From Candidatus Cloacimonas acidaminovorans str. Evry (lineage in GTDB: Bacteria; Cloacimonadota; Cloacimonadia; Cloacimonadales; Cloacimonadaceae), in contig NC_020449.1 in assembly GCF_000146065.2 (NCBI RefSeq), forward strand, positions 682,001 to 746,000: DNA of 64,000 nt. Direction: 5' to 3'. A program made the translations under genes and the position numbers. The notes beneath the pieces are model-generated. The model did not search any database. It worked only from the letters and a program-made list of their open reading frames with translations, and was not told the origin of the DNA. Of this stretch, positions 7,232 through 16,760 are shown in pieces; the stretch's first letter is position 1, and the number at the start of each line of letters is the position of its first letter.

Positions 7232-10200
7232 CTACACAATTACAATACTAGTATCAATATTATAGCCCTTGAAAACAGGCAGTTTGGATAGAGCTGTTTT
7301 ATAGTTTGCAAGTTGATTGAAATCGTAAATATCTCCGCTTTTATAATCCGCAATCAGAACCACTTTTTCAGCAGTATTAACCATCAAACGGTCTATTCTC
7401 ATAATTTTGCTGCCCCACAGAATTTCCTGCTCAGTAAAGATTTTATCCCAACCGGAAGTAAAAAGATAGGGATTTGAATCGCAGACCTTTTTACAGCGAT
7501 CAGCCAGTTGCTCAATTTGAAAGACGGTAAAAATAGCTCCATAGCGGTTTAGGCATCTGTAATAAGCATAGTTATGTTCTTTTGGTGTGTTGCGGATAAT
7601 GAAGGACATATAGAAATGCAATAAATCCCCGATCAGGTTTGGGCGTTCCGTTAGATAGTATGTTTTCAGGTCTTTTACTGCAGGAAGTTCTACGGGAACT
7701 AATTTATTCCAATTTACGGGTCTGTGATGGCGGATATTCAGATGATAATTGCTTTGTTCCAGATTAGATTTAGGTGGTTCAGAAGAAAAAGATGTTTCTT
7801 TTTTATTTTCCTGCAGAAAGCTTTTTTTATAATAAACTCCGCGTTCATTAAAAGGGGAATCTTTGAAATAATCAAAAACAGAATTACAAAGTGCTACAGT
7901 AAGGTTATCATCTTTATTGGCATTGTAATAATCGTTCCACCCTTCCTTCAATTTATAACCGAAATAAAGGTGCAATTTTTGTTCAGCGCGGGTAAAAGCT
8001 ACATATAGGTTATTCAATTCTTCCAGCTGTTTTCTTTTTTGGTTTTGGAGATAGAGATTGGCGTAGCTTGAGGACTTCAGGATTTTCTGATAATGCAAAC
8101 TGATACCGTAATCCCGAATCCGGTTAAAGGTATTTCCTTCATATTCCAAAGCCCAATTTAAGGTATTACTATCTGTGCTATGTTTTCCGGAAAGGTTACA
8201 GAAAACGAAAACTCTTTTGAACTGCAAACCCTTGGATTTATGAATGGTTAGCAATTGTAAACTGTCATCAGCATTTATGGAAACCTGTTTAAAATCCTCG
8301 GCATTGGCATTATCCTTAAGATAAGTAAGTAAATCGGGAAAAGAAATTCCTTTATCGGGATCCGTTAATTGGCGTGTGGACAAAATATCCAGAAAGCGGT
8401 GTAGATTCAAATAATCCCGTTCACTTAGCTGTTTGGAAGGTAAACAGAGGTCTATTATTTCTCTACAAATTTCAGTTGCCTTCTTGTTTTCCTGCTCCCA
8501 AGAAAGCTGGTAGAATTCATTTACAACGGGTATAGTTGAAAAATCGGGTCTTACTGGTTTTTGTCTTTCTTTTTGTATTTCCAGGGTTCGGGAGATAATA
8601 TTAAGGGTTTGTTTCAACACTTTTGTATTGATTAGCACATAGTCCGAACGCAGAAAAGCAATAAAATCAATCCAATCCCCCCAGGCTAAAAAACGCAGCC
8701 AGGAAAGCAAAGGAGCTACATAGTGATGTTCTATAATAGACCTGTTGGGTTGAAATAAACTAGCTCTGCCACTTATATCCAATGCTTGTTGAATTTTTGT
8801 AAGTTCTTCATTGGTTCTGCATAAAATAGCAATTGAACCGGAATCGTCTTTTTCCAAAGCAGGCAAAACCATTCTTTCTACAAAATCCGTGTAAATATCT
8901 TTTTCGTTATCGGCATTGGTAACGCTGGTAGAAAAATTTTTTAAGCAGAATTCAATTTCGGTTCCCGGTTCTTTTGTAATTTCTACGCTTTCAATATGTG
9001 TATAATCCCATTTCATTTCTTTTTTTTGGAGTAAACTACACAATTCTGCATTCATAAAGACCTGATTGATAAATTCCATTAAAGTTGGACCACAGCGGTA
9101 GCTTTTATCCAGTGCTTCAACTGTAAGATCTCCCAAAGCCGGGAAAATATCTTTCAAATTCAGCAGTAAATCACGTTCACCTCCTCTCCACCCAAAAATG
9201 GATTGTTTTTCATCCCCTACAACTATTAAGCCCCCAAAAGGTTTGGAACCTTCTCCGGCAGTAATTTCTTCAATGATTGGCTTTAATATATTGAATTGAA
9301 TCAGGGAAGTATCCTGAAATTCATCTATCAGTAAAAAACGGGTTCTATGGCTTAAAAATTGATAAAATTCAGTTGCTGAAACAGCATCTTCGGGATTTAG
9401 AAAAGGCGGTTCTGAACTAAAGAGTGTTTCAAAAGTAAACCAGGTTATGTCATCATAGGTCAAATTTTTATAGCGGTATATCAAATTATCGTATCTTTCC
9501 AATACACTTGACCAAAGTTCCTCAATTTCTCTTTGTTCGGGAAGATATAATTTCCAGATTAAATAATCAGCCAAATGGTGTTTGGCTTCATTTTGAGCAT
9601 TTTCCAGTTCAATATTTTCGGCTTCAAACTTCTTGTTGCTTATTTTCTGTTTATTCCAGATAGTGCCTTTATCTAATATATATAGTAGTTTTTCCGCCTC
9701 ATCCGAATTAAGTTGTTTTAAGTTATTGAAAATAGCAACAGGAGTTAGGGCACCTTTCACAGCTAAATTTCTAAAGTCCTTATTAAAATAATCCTCCAGA
9801 GATGCTTTACCCAAATCAGAACAGATATTAGCTACTAATGCTATAATCCGTTGCATTTCTTTCAGGAATTTCTCGTAGAATTCAGCTGGTTCAGTTTCGG
9901 GATTTAAATTCATTAAAGTTCCGCTAAAAGAAGAATTATGAACTGCTTGGCGTTTAGTGATCATATAAAAAAGCCAGCGCTGTTCAATTAATGAGCAGAA
10001 AAATTTAGTATATTCATCTAAGGAACGGCTAACTTTCCTACTTAATAAATTTTTAATTTTTTCCCTTAAATCCGGTTCCATTAAATGATCAAGCAAAAAG
10101 GGCATAATCTTTTTTACGGCTTCGGTATCTATTTCATAATGTTCAATATTTTTTAAGGGACGCACAATATTACGGAAGATCTGTCCTGTGTAGGAATCAA

Positions 10201-10573
10201 TAGTCATCACTTGCAAATGGCTTTGATCACAGATTAATTCCTTGCGTGCACTAAGCAGTAAATTTCTTTCCTGTTCACTTAAGGGAATTTCTTTTGTTTT
10301 ATTAAGTTTTCTAAGGTTGAGCAGTAATTCTTGTTGTTTCTTTTGTTCTTCTTCCGTTTCCGGTTCAGAAACCAATAGTTCCAAATGTTTAATAATTCTA
10401 TCTCTAATTTCTGCAGTTGCCTTACGTGTAAAGGTTAAAACGAGGATATTATCCAAAGAAAATTCATTCTTACTGTAATATTTTAAGATTAGGGAAAGAT
10501 ATTCTACAGAAAGACGGTAGGTCTTTCCGGTTCCGGCACTGGCACAAATTATTCTGCAGTTATTTTCAGTCAT
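7232..10573 (-). CDS. addA: AddA-like UvrD-family helicase/exonuclease subunit
   Basis: A 1113-residue ATP-dependent helicase-nuclease for processing double-strand breaks. Walker A is CASAGTGKT at residues 10-18, Walker B is LIDEFQDTS near 416, later helicase motifs are LLTIHKSKGLQF and LYVAFTRAEQK, and a C-terminal RecB-type nuclease is visible as RIDRLMV followed by ADYKSGD near 1077. ATG 10573 has a perfect AAGGAGG. It overlaps the end of addB by four bases (ATGA), so the two subunits are translationally coupled. The architecture, with a nuclease on both subunits and no recC or recD neighbour, favours AddAB over RecBCD. The helicase region is intact. Confidence 0.9.
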   Translation of the reverse strand: MTENNCRIICASAGTGKTYRLSVEYLSLILKYYSKNEFSLDNILVLTFTRKATAEIRDRIIKHLELLVSEPETEEEQKKQQELLLNLRKLNKTKEIPLSEQERNLLLSARKELICDQSHLQVMTIDSYTGQIFRNIVRPLKNIEHYEIDTEAVKKIMPFLLDHLMEPDLREKIKNLLSRKVSRSLDEYTKFFCSLIEQRWLFYMITKRQAVHNSSFSGTLMNLNPETEPAEFYEKFLKEMQRIIALVANICSDLGKASLEDYFNKDFRNLAVKGALTPVAIFNNLKQLNSDEAEKLLYILDKGTIWNKQKISNKKFEAENIELENAQNEAKHHLADYLIWKLYLPEQREIEELWSSVLERYDNLIYRYKNLTYDDITWFTFETLFSSEPPFLNPEDAVSATEFYQFLSHRTRFLLIDEFQDTSLIQFNILKPIIEEITAGEGSKPFGGLIVVGDEKQSIFGWRGGERDLLLNLKDIFPALGDLTVEALDKSYRCGPTLMEFINQVFMNAELCSLLQKKEMKWDYTHIESVEITKEPGTEIEFCLKNFSTSVTNADNEKDIYTDFVERMVLPALEKDDSGSIAILCRTNEELTKIQQALDISGRASLFQPNRSIIEHHYVAPLLSWLRFLAWGDWIDFIAFLRSDYVLINTKVLKQTLNIISRTLEIQKERQKPVRPDFSTIPVVNEFYQLSWEQENKKATEICREIIDLCLPSKQLSERDYLNLHRFLDILSTRQLTDPDKGISFPDLLTYLKDNANAEDFKQVSINADDSLQLLTIHKSKGLQFKRVFVFCNLSGKHSTDSNTLNWALEYEGNTFNRIRDYGISLHYQKILKSSSYANLYLQNQKRKQLEELNNLYVAFTRAEQKLHLYFGYKLKEGWNDYYNANKDDNLTVALCNSVFDYFKDSPFNERGVYYKKSFLQENKKETSFSSEPPKSNLEQSNYHLNIRHHRPVNWNKLVPVELPAVKDLKTYYLTERPNLIGDLLHFYMSFIIRNTPKEHNYAYYRCLNRYGAIFTVFQIEQLADRCKKVCDSNPYLFTSGWDKIFTEQEILWGSKIMRIDRLMVNTAEKVVLIADYKSGDIYDFNQLANYKTALSKLPVFKGYNIDTSIVIV

Positions 10574-13392
10574 TTTAAACCTCCTTTTCTGCTTATCAAA
10601 TCAGCCCGGGTAATATTTTGCAAACGCTGTCTATCAGTGGCTTTGGTAATTGTGCTATAACCATTTGCAAGACAAAATTCCAGATTATCCAAAATCTGCT
10701 GTTTCAGTTTATTGCGTTTTTCTTCATTCACGCCTTCCACTTTATCTGTAGGGTCTAAAATATTCCAAAATATGGAAGAAACATCATTTGGCGCCGAAAC
10801 ATCATCCAGAAGATAATAATACCATTCATAGATGCAGAGTTGACGATAGTCATGACTGCCTGTTTTGAAGTCCACAATGAGAGCTTTATTTTCCATTTCA
10901 ATACGCAGGTCTGCTTTTCCTCTGATGCCAATAATATATTCTTTATTGCCCCAATTGACCTTTCCCAGTTGTTTATGTTTCATTTCCGCACGGCTAATTT
11001 TATCCTCTTCGGGAATGAGAATAAATTTTCTTCCTTCAACCTGTTTTTTCAGCCAGTCCTGATAGAAAAAGAAGAGGGATTCAGATAATTTTTTTGCCAG
11101 GATTTCCCCTAAAAAAACGGCATTATAGTTCTTAGGGATTTGATATATCATTTTTTCGGAAGCAATTACATTTTTTAGTTGTTCCTCCAGTTTTTTACTA
11201 TTGCCAAAGAGGGTTTCCAATATTGTGTGAGATTCATGAATTCCTTTCAATTCACCTAAGGTAGAAGAAAAATAGGTATGCATAATGTTACCGAAGAGTT
11301 TATAACTTATGGTTTCTTCGGCTTCCCAATTTTGAATTGAGAGTTTGCTTTTATTTTCTACAAACCAGAGGAAGGGATTTTTCAAAAATTGGATAAGAGC
11401 TGAGGCACTGAAATTAATCTGATTATTCATTGGGAAATCGGCAATAGGATCGGAAGGGATGATAAAGAAATCCTCCGGCAGGTCTTTATTAATATTGCAA
11501 ACTTCTTGATCTTCAAGCTCGGGAATTGTCTTATTAAGTAGTTCCCAACTATAAACATCCGGCAGAGAAACAAGCACTTTTCTTTTTTTTAATAAATCCG
11601 GTTCTTCATTTTTCAGCAGTTCTTCCAATTCACCTAAAAAGGAACTGGGGCTGATATCGCGTTCCTGATTTACATAACTGAAACAAATTGCGCGCTCTGA
11701 ACACAGTAAAAGACGACAGAAATAATAGCGTTCCCAGTTTCTGATATCGTTAAATGTTTTTAATCCTAATTTTGCTCGTTGTGATTCATTGAATAACCAA
11801 ACAGGAGTTGGACTGGAAGGAATAATGCCCTCAATCATTTGAAAGAAGGCAACGGTGGAAAAACTTCTATTTCTTGCATCCAGCAAATTACTAATTTCCC
11901 ATTCGGGAGTTAGGGCTTCATTTCTTTGGTAACTGATTTTGCCGGTTTTAAGAAAATTCAAAAGCAAATCAAGCAGATTTAAGCCAATGCTGTCTTCAGC
12001 AAAAATTTGTTTCCAGGAATTTACCAAGCCCAAATTTTCAATAGCCATAAAGTTTGCCATTCTCTCCCAAAAAACAGGTAAAATATCAGTATAGAGTTTT
12101 TCGTTATCTTCCAGCAAGTTATTTAGCTGTAAGCAATTGGGACTATCAATCAGGTTGCAGAGTTCTTTCAGATTTTGGACTTTGCTGAAGGCATTGATTA
12201 AATTGTAATATTCCCATACGAGGGATTTAAGGGTTGGCAAATCTGCAGTTAGAAACAAAGCATAGTCCACATAAAGATAATCCCAATTAATTAAAAAACC
12301 AAGCTCCAGACGCAGTTGACTGATATAGTCATCCAGTTTTAGGTTACCTTGTTCAGCGTAAAAGTAATGGCAGAACCAATCTTCCGAGATATAATTTGCC
12401 AATATTTTTATGGGAAGATAGCCATTTGTATCTTTTGTAGCTTTAAGTCCTGTGGCAATTGCAGAAAGCATTTTGTAAATAGTCCCTTCGCAGAAAGAAT
12501 AGCTGTCCGGTTTGGCAAAATGTTCTTCGGGAAAGTAATGACTATAGCTTTTCAAGTGAAAGGTGCTGTCAATAATAGCGCAATTATGACAATCTTGCTC
12601 CAAATTCCAGGAGAGAAAAGATAATGCCATTTGGGTTTCATTGTCCGTTTCTCTAATTTCAATGGAGGGCTTCTTTTTTAAGGAATTCCAGGATTCCTGC
12701 AAATTGAAATCTTTTATTTTCCAGTTTTCACCATTGCTTTCTGTTTCCAAACCGTGAGTAATAATTGTTACCCTGTTTCCTGAATCCTCCAGAGCTTTTA
12801 TCTGTTGTTTTTCCAAGCCACTGTAATAATATTGATTGATATAATAAATATCACAGTTTTGCCAGGGAACGGAAATATTATCGGCATTCAAGTAAAAAAT
12901 AGTATCACTGAAACCCAAAGCATTGATATATTTTTGATAGTTACTGCGGATATTTAAAATCTTCTGCAGATAAATCTCCTGCCATTCCTGCATCGGAAAA
13001 GCTCCGGAATTTGCCATTTCTTCAAGATCGGAAAGAGCTATACATTCTTCGCAGAACTCTTCAAAAAAATCAAAAAAGCGTTTTCCCCAGTCCACAATAT
13101 CACCATAATTATAAATATGAAATGATTCTCTTTCGCTTTCTTCCATTACCATAAAGAGGCAAAGCAGTCGTTTTTCATCTGTCAGTAAAGGTTGCTTTGG
13201 CAAAATAAGAGCAGAACGCAATTCTTCCATACTGTAAAAACCGCGCCAGGAAAGGTCCCAATTGGTTAAATATTCTCTGGAAGCTCTTTTTGCTGCGCTT
13301 AAAGTTGGGAAAATTAGAATGGAATCTGGCTTAGCAAGTTCTTGGACAATTGTATCCAGATTCTCTGATAAAGGATAGTTGATAAACTTCAT
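10570..13392 (-). CDS. addB: AddB-like PD-(D/E)xK nuclease subunit
   Basis: A 940-residue partner of AddA. The N-terminus (DSILIFPTLSAAKRASREYL) corresponds to the inactive helicase-like fold of AddB, with no recognisable Walker A. The C-terminal nuclease core is seen as GKADLRIEM followed by ALIVDFKTGSHDYRQLCIYE around residue 840. I do not see the cysteine set that holds the iron-sulfur cluster in Bacillus AddB, so this is closer to the cluster-free AddB/RexB types. ATG 13392 is preceded by GGAG; an in-frame ATG 36 bp upstream lacks a site. It is first in a two-gene operon with addA, and a dispersed ~85-bp repeat lies upstream. Confidence 0.87.
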   Translation of the reverse strand: MKFINYPLSENLDTIVQELAKPDSILIFPTLSAAKRASREYLTNWDLSWRGFYSMEELRSALILPKQPLLTDEKRLLCLFMVMEESERESFHIYNYGDIVDWGKRFFDFFEEFCEECIALSDLEEMANSGAFPMQEWQEIYLQKILNIRSNYQKYINALGFSDTIFYLNADNISVPWQNCDIYYINQYYYSGLEKQQIKALEDSGNRVTIITHGLETESNGENWKIKDFNLQESWNSLKKKPSIEIRETDNETQMALSFLSWNLEQDCHNCAIIDSTFHLKSYSHYFPEEHFAKPDSYSFCEGTIYKMLSAIATGLKATKDTNGYLPIKILANYISEDWFCHYFYAEQGNLKLDDYISQLRLELGFLINWDYLYVDYALFLTADLPTLKSLVWEYYNLINAFSKVQNLKELCNLIDSPNCLQLNNLLEDNEKLYTDILPVFWERMANFMAIENLGLVNSWKQIFAEDSIGLNLLDLLLNFLKTGKISYQRNEALTPEWEISNLLDARNRSFSTVAFFQMIEGIIPSSPTPVWLFNESQRAKLGLKTFNDIRNWERYYFCRLLLCSERAICFSYVNQERDISPSSFLGELEELLKNEEPDLLKKRKVLVSLPDVYSWELLNKTIPELEDQEVCNINKDLPEDFFIIPSDPIADFPMNNQINFSASALIQFLKNPFLWFVENKSKLSIQNWEAEETISYKLFGNIMHTYFSSTLGELKGIHESHTILETLFGNSKKLEEQLKNVIASEKMIYQIPKNYNAVFLGEILAKKLSESLFFFYQDWLKKQVEGRKFILIPEEDKISRAEMKHKQLGKVNWGNKEYIIGIRGKADLRIEMENKALIVDFKTGSHDYRQLCIYEWYYYLLDDVSAPNDVSSIFWNILDPTDKVEGVNEEKRNKLKQQILDNLEFCLANGYSTITKATDRQRLQNITRADLISRKGGLK

Positions 13393-13409
13393 AACTTTTT
13401 CTCCTTTTT

Positions 13410-13495
13410 TTAAGTCAGAAGTCGTCACTGCCGAAATAACTTTTTCATTGCTCCCAAACTTATTTGGTAGTGAGGACTGATAACTGCTGACTTAA
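13410..13495 (-). repeat. Dispersed ~85-bp intergenic repeat, copy 1
   Basis: This gap between addB and the cardiolipin synthase gene holds a sequence that, on the minus strand, aligns along its whole length with 49571-49652 on the plus strand. Shared blocks include TCAGTCCTCACTACCAAAT versus GAGTCCTTAACTGCCAAAT and TTTCGG(C/T)AGTGACGACT. The ends form a 9-bp inverted repeat (TTAAGTCAG at 13410-13418, CTGACTTAA at 13487-13495). Confidence 0.65.
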
Positions 13496-13514
13496 GACCT
13501 TAACCTCCCGTATC

Positions 13515-15038
13515 TTATAACAAAGGAGAAACCAGACGGCAGATGGATTCTTTTGTTTTTTGCAGCATACTGCGCTGTCTGAATTTCTCAGGAATAATTT
13601 TACTGCTGGATAACAGGTCTTCTTCAAATTGCTTAATTGCTTCGGCACAAACAGTTTTATCGTATATTGCGGCAGCCAGTTCAAAATTTTGTTTAAAACT
13701 GCGTAAATCCATATTGGCAGTTCCGATTAGCAGAAATTCGTCATCCACAATCAATATTTTGGAATGATTAAAACCCTTATGATAAGTCCAAATTTCTACT
13801 CCAACATCTAAAAGTTGTTGAAAATAACTGCGTGAAGCCCAATAAACCAAAAAATGATCGGGCTTATCGGGAACCAGTATCTGAACTTTTACACTGCTGA
13901 TAGCGGCAGTTTTTAGAGCGGAAAGTAAACTTTCGTTTAAAATTAAGTAGGGAGTAGAAATCCGAATGCTATGTTTAGCGTAAGTTATTGCTGCAAAATA
14001 TAATTGCATTATGCTGTCATAATCACTATCAGGACCATCAGCTACAATTTGCATCGGGAGAAATCTTTGTTTATCAGGAGAAATAACAGGAAGGTATTTA
14101 TGCAGTAAGTCCTCTTGCATCAAATTTTTTCCGGTTACAAAATTCCAGTCCGCTAAAAAGATTGCTTGTAAAGCATTAACTGCTTTTCCTTCAATTTCTG
14201 CCAAGGAATCACGCCAGTAGCCATAATATCGTTTTTTGCCCAAATATTTATCTCCGATATTCATCCCGCCCAAATATGCCTTATTACCATCTACAATTAC
14301 CAGTTTACGATGATTTCTGTAATTCAAACGACTGTTTAAAAAAGGTATCCAGACAGGCATAAAAGGAACAAATTCCACTCCTGCATCGCGTAATTCCTGT
14401 TTAAATGATTTTTTCAGCATCCAGCAACCTACATCATCATAAATAAAACGCACTTCAACACCTTCCAGTGCTTTTTGAATCAATAACTTTTGCAAAGTGT
14501 AACCTGTTTCATCGGCAAAAATAGAAAAATATTCCAGATGGACAAAATGTTGGGCAGAATTAATGCCTTCCAAAATTGCTTTAAATGCTTTTCCCGTATC
14601 GTTATATAGAGTTACATTGTTGTTTACCGTTAAAGTAGCTTTACTATTATTTTTCAATAAGTTATAAAGTCGTGCAGTCAAGTCGTTCTGCCAATTGTTT
14701 TCTCTATCGGAAGGATGATTGTGAACATAAGATAACAGTAATTTGGTATCGGCATATCCTTTTTTACTGAATAAACGCTTTTTTCGCCAATTTCTACCAA
14801 AAAACAGATACAATATAAAGCCCACAATCGGTAGAAAAATGAGCACTAAAATCCAAGCCATAGTTGTTGCTGGAGAACCATTTTCCATTACCACGATGAG
14901 GATAATTAACACTATGGAAATTCCAAACAGAATATTGATAATTCGCAAAGTTACTTTACTGAATGTATCAAGAACTGAACCACCAACTATGATCTGCGTG
15001 AGGGATGCAATTAATACCAAACTTATCAGCAGACCCAT
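13515..15038 (-). CDS. cls: Cardiolipin synthase (phospholipase D family)
   Basis: A 507-residue membrane enzyme that joins two phosphatidylglycerols into cardiolipin. Two N-terminal hydrophobic segments (residues 1-20 and about 30-70, ending FGRNWRKKR) anchor it in the inner membrane. Both HKD catalytic motifs are intact: HRKLVIVDGNKAYLGG near 246 and HSKILIVDDEFLLIGTANMD near 426. Length and order match bacterial ClsA-type enzymes. I start it at ATG 15038; a TTG two codons upstream is also in frame, and neither has a strong ribosome site. It is transcribed alone, away from the leader-RNA region on its right. Confidence 0.93.
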   Translation of the reverse strand: MGLLISLVLIASLTQIIVGGSVLDTFSKVTLRIINILFGISIVLIILIVVMENGSPATTMAWILVLIFLPIVGFILYLFFGRNWRKKRLFSKKGYADTKLLLSYVHNHPSDRENNWQNDLTARLYNLLKNNSKATLTVNNNVTLYNDTGKAFKAILEGINSAQHFVHLEYFSIFADETGYTLQKLLIQKALEGVEVRFIYDDVGCWMLKKSFKQELRDAGVEFVPFMPVWIPFLNSRLNYRNHRKLVIVDGNKAYLGGMNIGDKYLGKKRYYGYWRDSLAEIEGKAVNALQAIFLADWNFVTGKNLMQEDLLHKYLPVISPDKQRFLPMQIVADGPDSDYDSIMQLYFAAITYAKHSIRISTPYLILNESLLSALKTAAISSVKVQILVPDKPDHFLVYWASRSYFQQLLDVGVEIWTYHKGFNHSKILIVDDEFLLIGTANMDLRSFKQNFELAAAIYDKTVCAEAIKQFEEDLLSSSKIIPEKFRQRSMLQKTKESICRLVSPLL

Positions 15039-15314
15039 AATCAATGCTATGGAATCCCATAATTTACTGGAAGTTAAAATAATTCACCTCTTTGTTAAGC
15101 TAAATCTTTTATATTTTCATCATTCCAATTACTATTATAAACACCTTCCTAAATTACAGGAAAAGATTGTCAAGGCAAAAAGCCGAAAAAATAACAATAC
15201 TTTCTTTTCTTATAGGTTAGCAATACGAATTTAGGAGCTTCCTGCTTTTGCAGAAATAACAAATTGCTTATCCTTCAAAAAATAAAATTATATATTCTTT
15301 ACACTTAGGCATAT

Positions 15315-15365
15315 CCCATCATCAACCCATTCTTTAGGATGGGAGGAGGTTGGGTTGAGGATGGG
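15315..15365. other. Inverted repeat with two competing hairpins
   Basis: Arms CCCATCATCAACCC (15315-15328) and GGGTTGAGGATGGG (15352-15365) pair with one mismatch. Inside, CCCAT (15326-15330) can instead pair with ATGGG (15339-15343). The two folds exclude each other. No T-run follows, so it is not a standard terminator. Confidence 0.5.
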
Positions 15366-15520
15366 TTGCAATTAAGGAATAAACACAAATAATGCAGGAG
15401 GGGAAAAATGGGTTTGCAACTTCCAATTTGCCAAAGAGTTTGAAGAACTCTGAAAAAAATATTCTTTTGGTTTATGGTAAATCAGAACTCAGAAAAACCA
15501 ATATCAAATTTTTCTTTTTT

Positions 15521-15565
15521 CGCCGGGTTAAAGCCCGTCGTTTTATAACTACCATCCCTACGAAA
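15521..15565 (-). repeat. Diverged single relative of the 87-bp tandem repeat
   Basis: Read on the minus strand the segment contains TTCGTAGGGATGGTAG and GACGGGCTTTAACCCGG, which match the order of elements in the tandem array at 56834-57138 (TTCCGTAGGAATGATAG, GACGGGTTTTAACCCGG). The rest of the unit is degraded. Confidence 0.5.
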
Positions 15566-15760
15566 TTTTTACTTCAATATATGATTAATGAACAGGGGAA
15601 ATAATATCAAGCATTATTTCCATATATCATTTGGATTAAATTATACCCAATTGGGAAGAGGCAATTCATTTTTCTTGACAGGAGGCGGTAAATTTAGTGT
15701 AAGGAAAAAAATGTTTCTTGGTTTTAGAAGAGTAAAAAAGAAATATGAATAAGGAATTGT

Positions 15761-15880
15761 TTTAGGCAGGATAACGCACTAACAGATAAGCTGTTAAATA
15801 GAATTAGTAAGTCCTCTTCCCCAGGGAAAAGTGATTTTCTCGTTGCTTTATCTGTAAGACCTGCTTTTTAGGACTTAAAT
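15761..15880 (+). ncRNA. Candidate pseudoknotted leader RNA / riboswitch upstream of B12-type transporter
   Basis: Three long-range pairings are visible: GCAGG 15766-15770 with CCTGC 15860-15864; ACAGATAA 15782-15789 with TTATCTGT 15848-15855 (extended by GC/GC past a one-base bulge); and TAAGTCCT 15808-15815, inside that loop, with AGGACTTA 15870-15877 outside it. The last crosses the others, making an H-type pseudoknot. The 3' strand AAGACCTGC equals the core of the E. coli btuB B12 box, and an AGGGAA lies at 15823-15828, so a divergent or shortened cobalamin riboswitch is possible. The rest of the cobalamin consensus is not met, so another ligand or a new class is equally open. The first base of the transporter gene is 37 bp after the last pairing. 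Confidence 0.4.
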
Positions 15881-15914
15881 ATAAATTAGGATAAAAGAAA
15901 AAAGGAATTTTCCA

Positions 15915-16760
15915 GTGAAGAAATCAGGAATTCTAACTGTAATTATTATTATTCTCTTTGCTTTATCCTGTAAGCAAACAGGAAACAATCAAAAGAAAGG
16001 CATTGTAGTTCTTTCTCCGGAAGTGGCAGAAATTATTTGCGCTCTAAATGCTGAAAAGGAAATTACAGGTATTACTGCTGAATGTAATTATCCACCTTCA
16101 CTGCAGCAGAAAAAGATAGTTGGCTCTTTCAGCAGTATTGATAAAGAAGCCATCATTGCTCTTAATCCCGAGCTAATTTTTTGCAGTTCTTTGGAGCAGG
16201 AAAACATAGCTTATGACCTGAAAAATTTGGGCTTTCAGGTGGAAGTTATTTATCCTAAAGGTATTAACGAAATGCTTTCAGACATAGAAAGAATCGGAAC
16301 TCTTATCCGAAAAAAAGAGGAAGCCGCAAAACTCGTAAACTACTTAAAAGAGGAAATAGAAAAAATTAAGGCAAATGCACAAGGCAAACTCCGTCCTAAG
16401 GTTTATCTGGAAATATACAGAAATCCCTTAATGAGCGTATCTGATTCTTCTTTTATAGGTGAACTTATTGAACTTGCCGGAGGCGATAATATTTTTTCTA
16501 CCCTGGAACGTGACTATGCCAGAATAAATCCTGAGGCAGTTATTGCTGCCAAACCGGATATTATGATTTGCTATTCACAGGAGACCCTAAAAAATATAAT
16601 TAACCGAAAGGGCTGGCAAAATATACCGGCTATTCAAAAAAGAAGAATTTACTTTGAGAAGGACATCAATCCCGATTTGCTTCAACGCGCAACTTCTCGC
16701 TGTATTGAAGGAATGAAAGAACTGGCAAAAATTTTTGCTGAATGGCGGGAAGAACAATGA
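15915..16760 (+). CDS. ABC transporter substrate-binding lipoprotein (BtuF/FecB type)
   Basis: A 281-residue periplasmic binding protein for a corrinoid or ferric siderophore. A lipoprotein signal is present, with Cys19 after the lipobox FALSC. The mature part follows the helical-backbone (class III) binding-protein pattern: VVLSPEVAEIICALNAEKEITGI, then IIALNPELIFCSS, and late AAKPDIMICYSQ. Start is GTG 15915 with AAAGGA eight bases ahead. The permease gene overlaps its end by ATGA. The leader RNA candidate and the MutL/GlmL gene 10 kb away make cobalamin the favoured ligand, but binding residues do not settle this. Confidence 0.82.
   Translation: MKKSGILTVIIIILFALSCKQTGNNQKKGIVVLSPEVAEIICALNAEKEITGITAECNYPPSLQQKKIVGSFSSIDKEAIIALNPELIFCSSLEQENIAYDLKNLGFQVEVIYPKGINEMLSDIERIGTLIRKKEEAAKLVNYLKEEIEKIKANAQGKLRPKVYLEIYRNPLMSVSDSSFIGELIELAGGDNIFSTLERDYARINPEAVIAAKPDIMICYSQETLKNIINRKGWQNIPAIQKRRIYFEKDINPDLLQRATSRCIEGMKELAKIFAEWREEQ

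Larger units (their letters stand above)
15039..15914. other. Long intergenic region with several structured elements
   Basis: No convincing gene in 876 bp. It holds a bistable inverted repeat (15315-15365), a diverged relative of the 87-bp tandem repeat (15521-15565), an exact TTGACA at 15675-15680, a 13-codon reading frame at 15711-15752 with AAGGA ahead of it, and the leader-RNA candidate at 15761-15880. The TTGACA is a plausible -35 box for the downstream transporter but no good -10 sits 16-18 bases later. Confidence 0.6.

Noticed and set aside
15392-15604. 70-codon frame between cls and the transporter
   Set aside because: It runs through degraded repeat sequence (RRVKARRF) also found in the 87-bp family; no domain or strong ribosome site.
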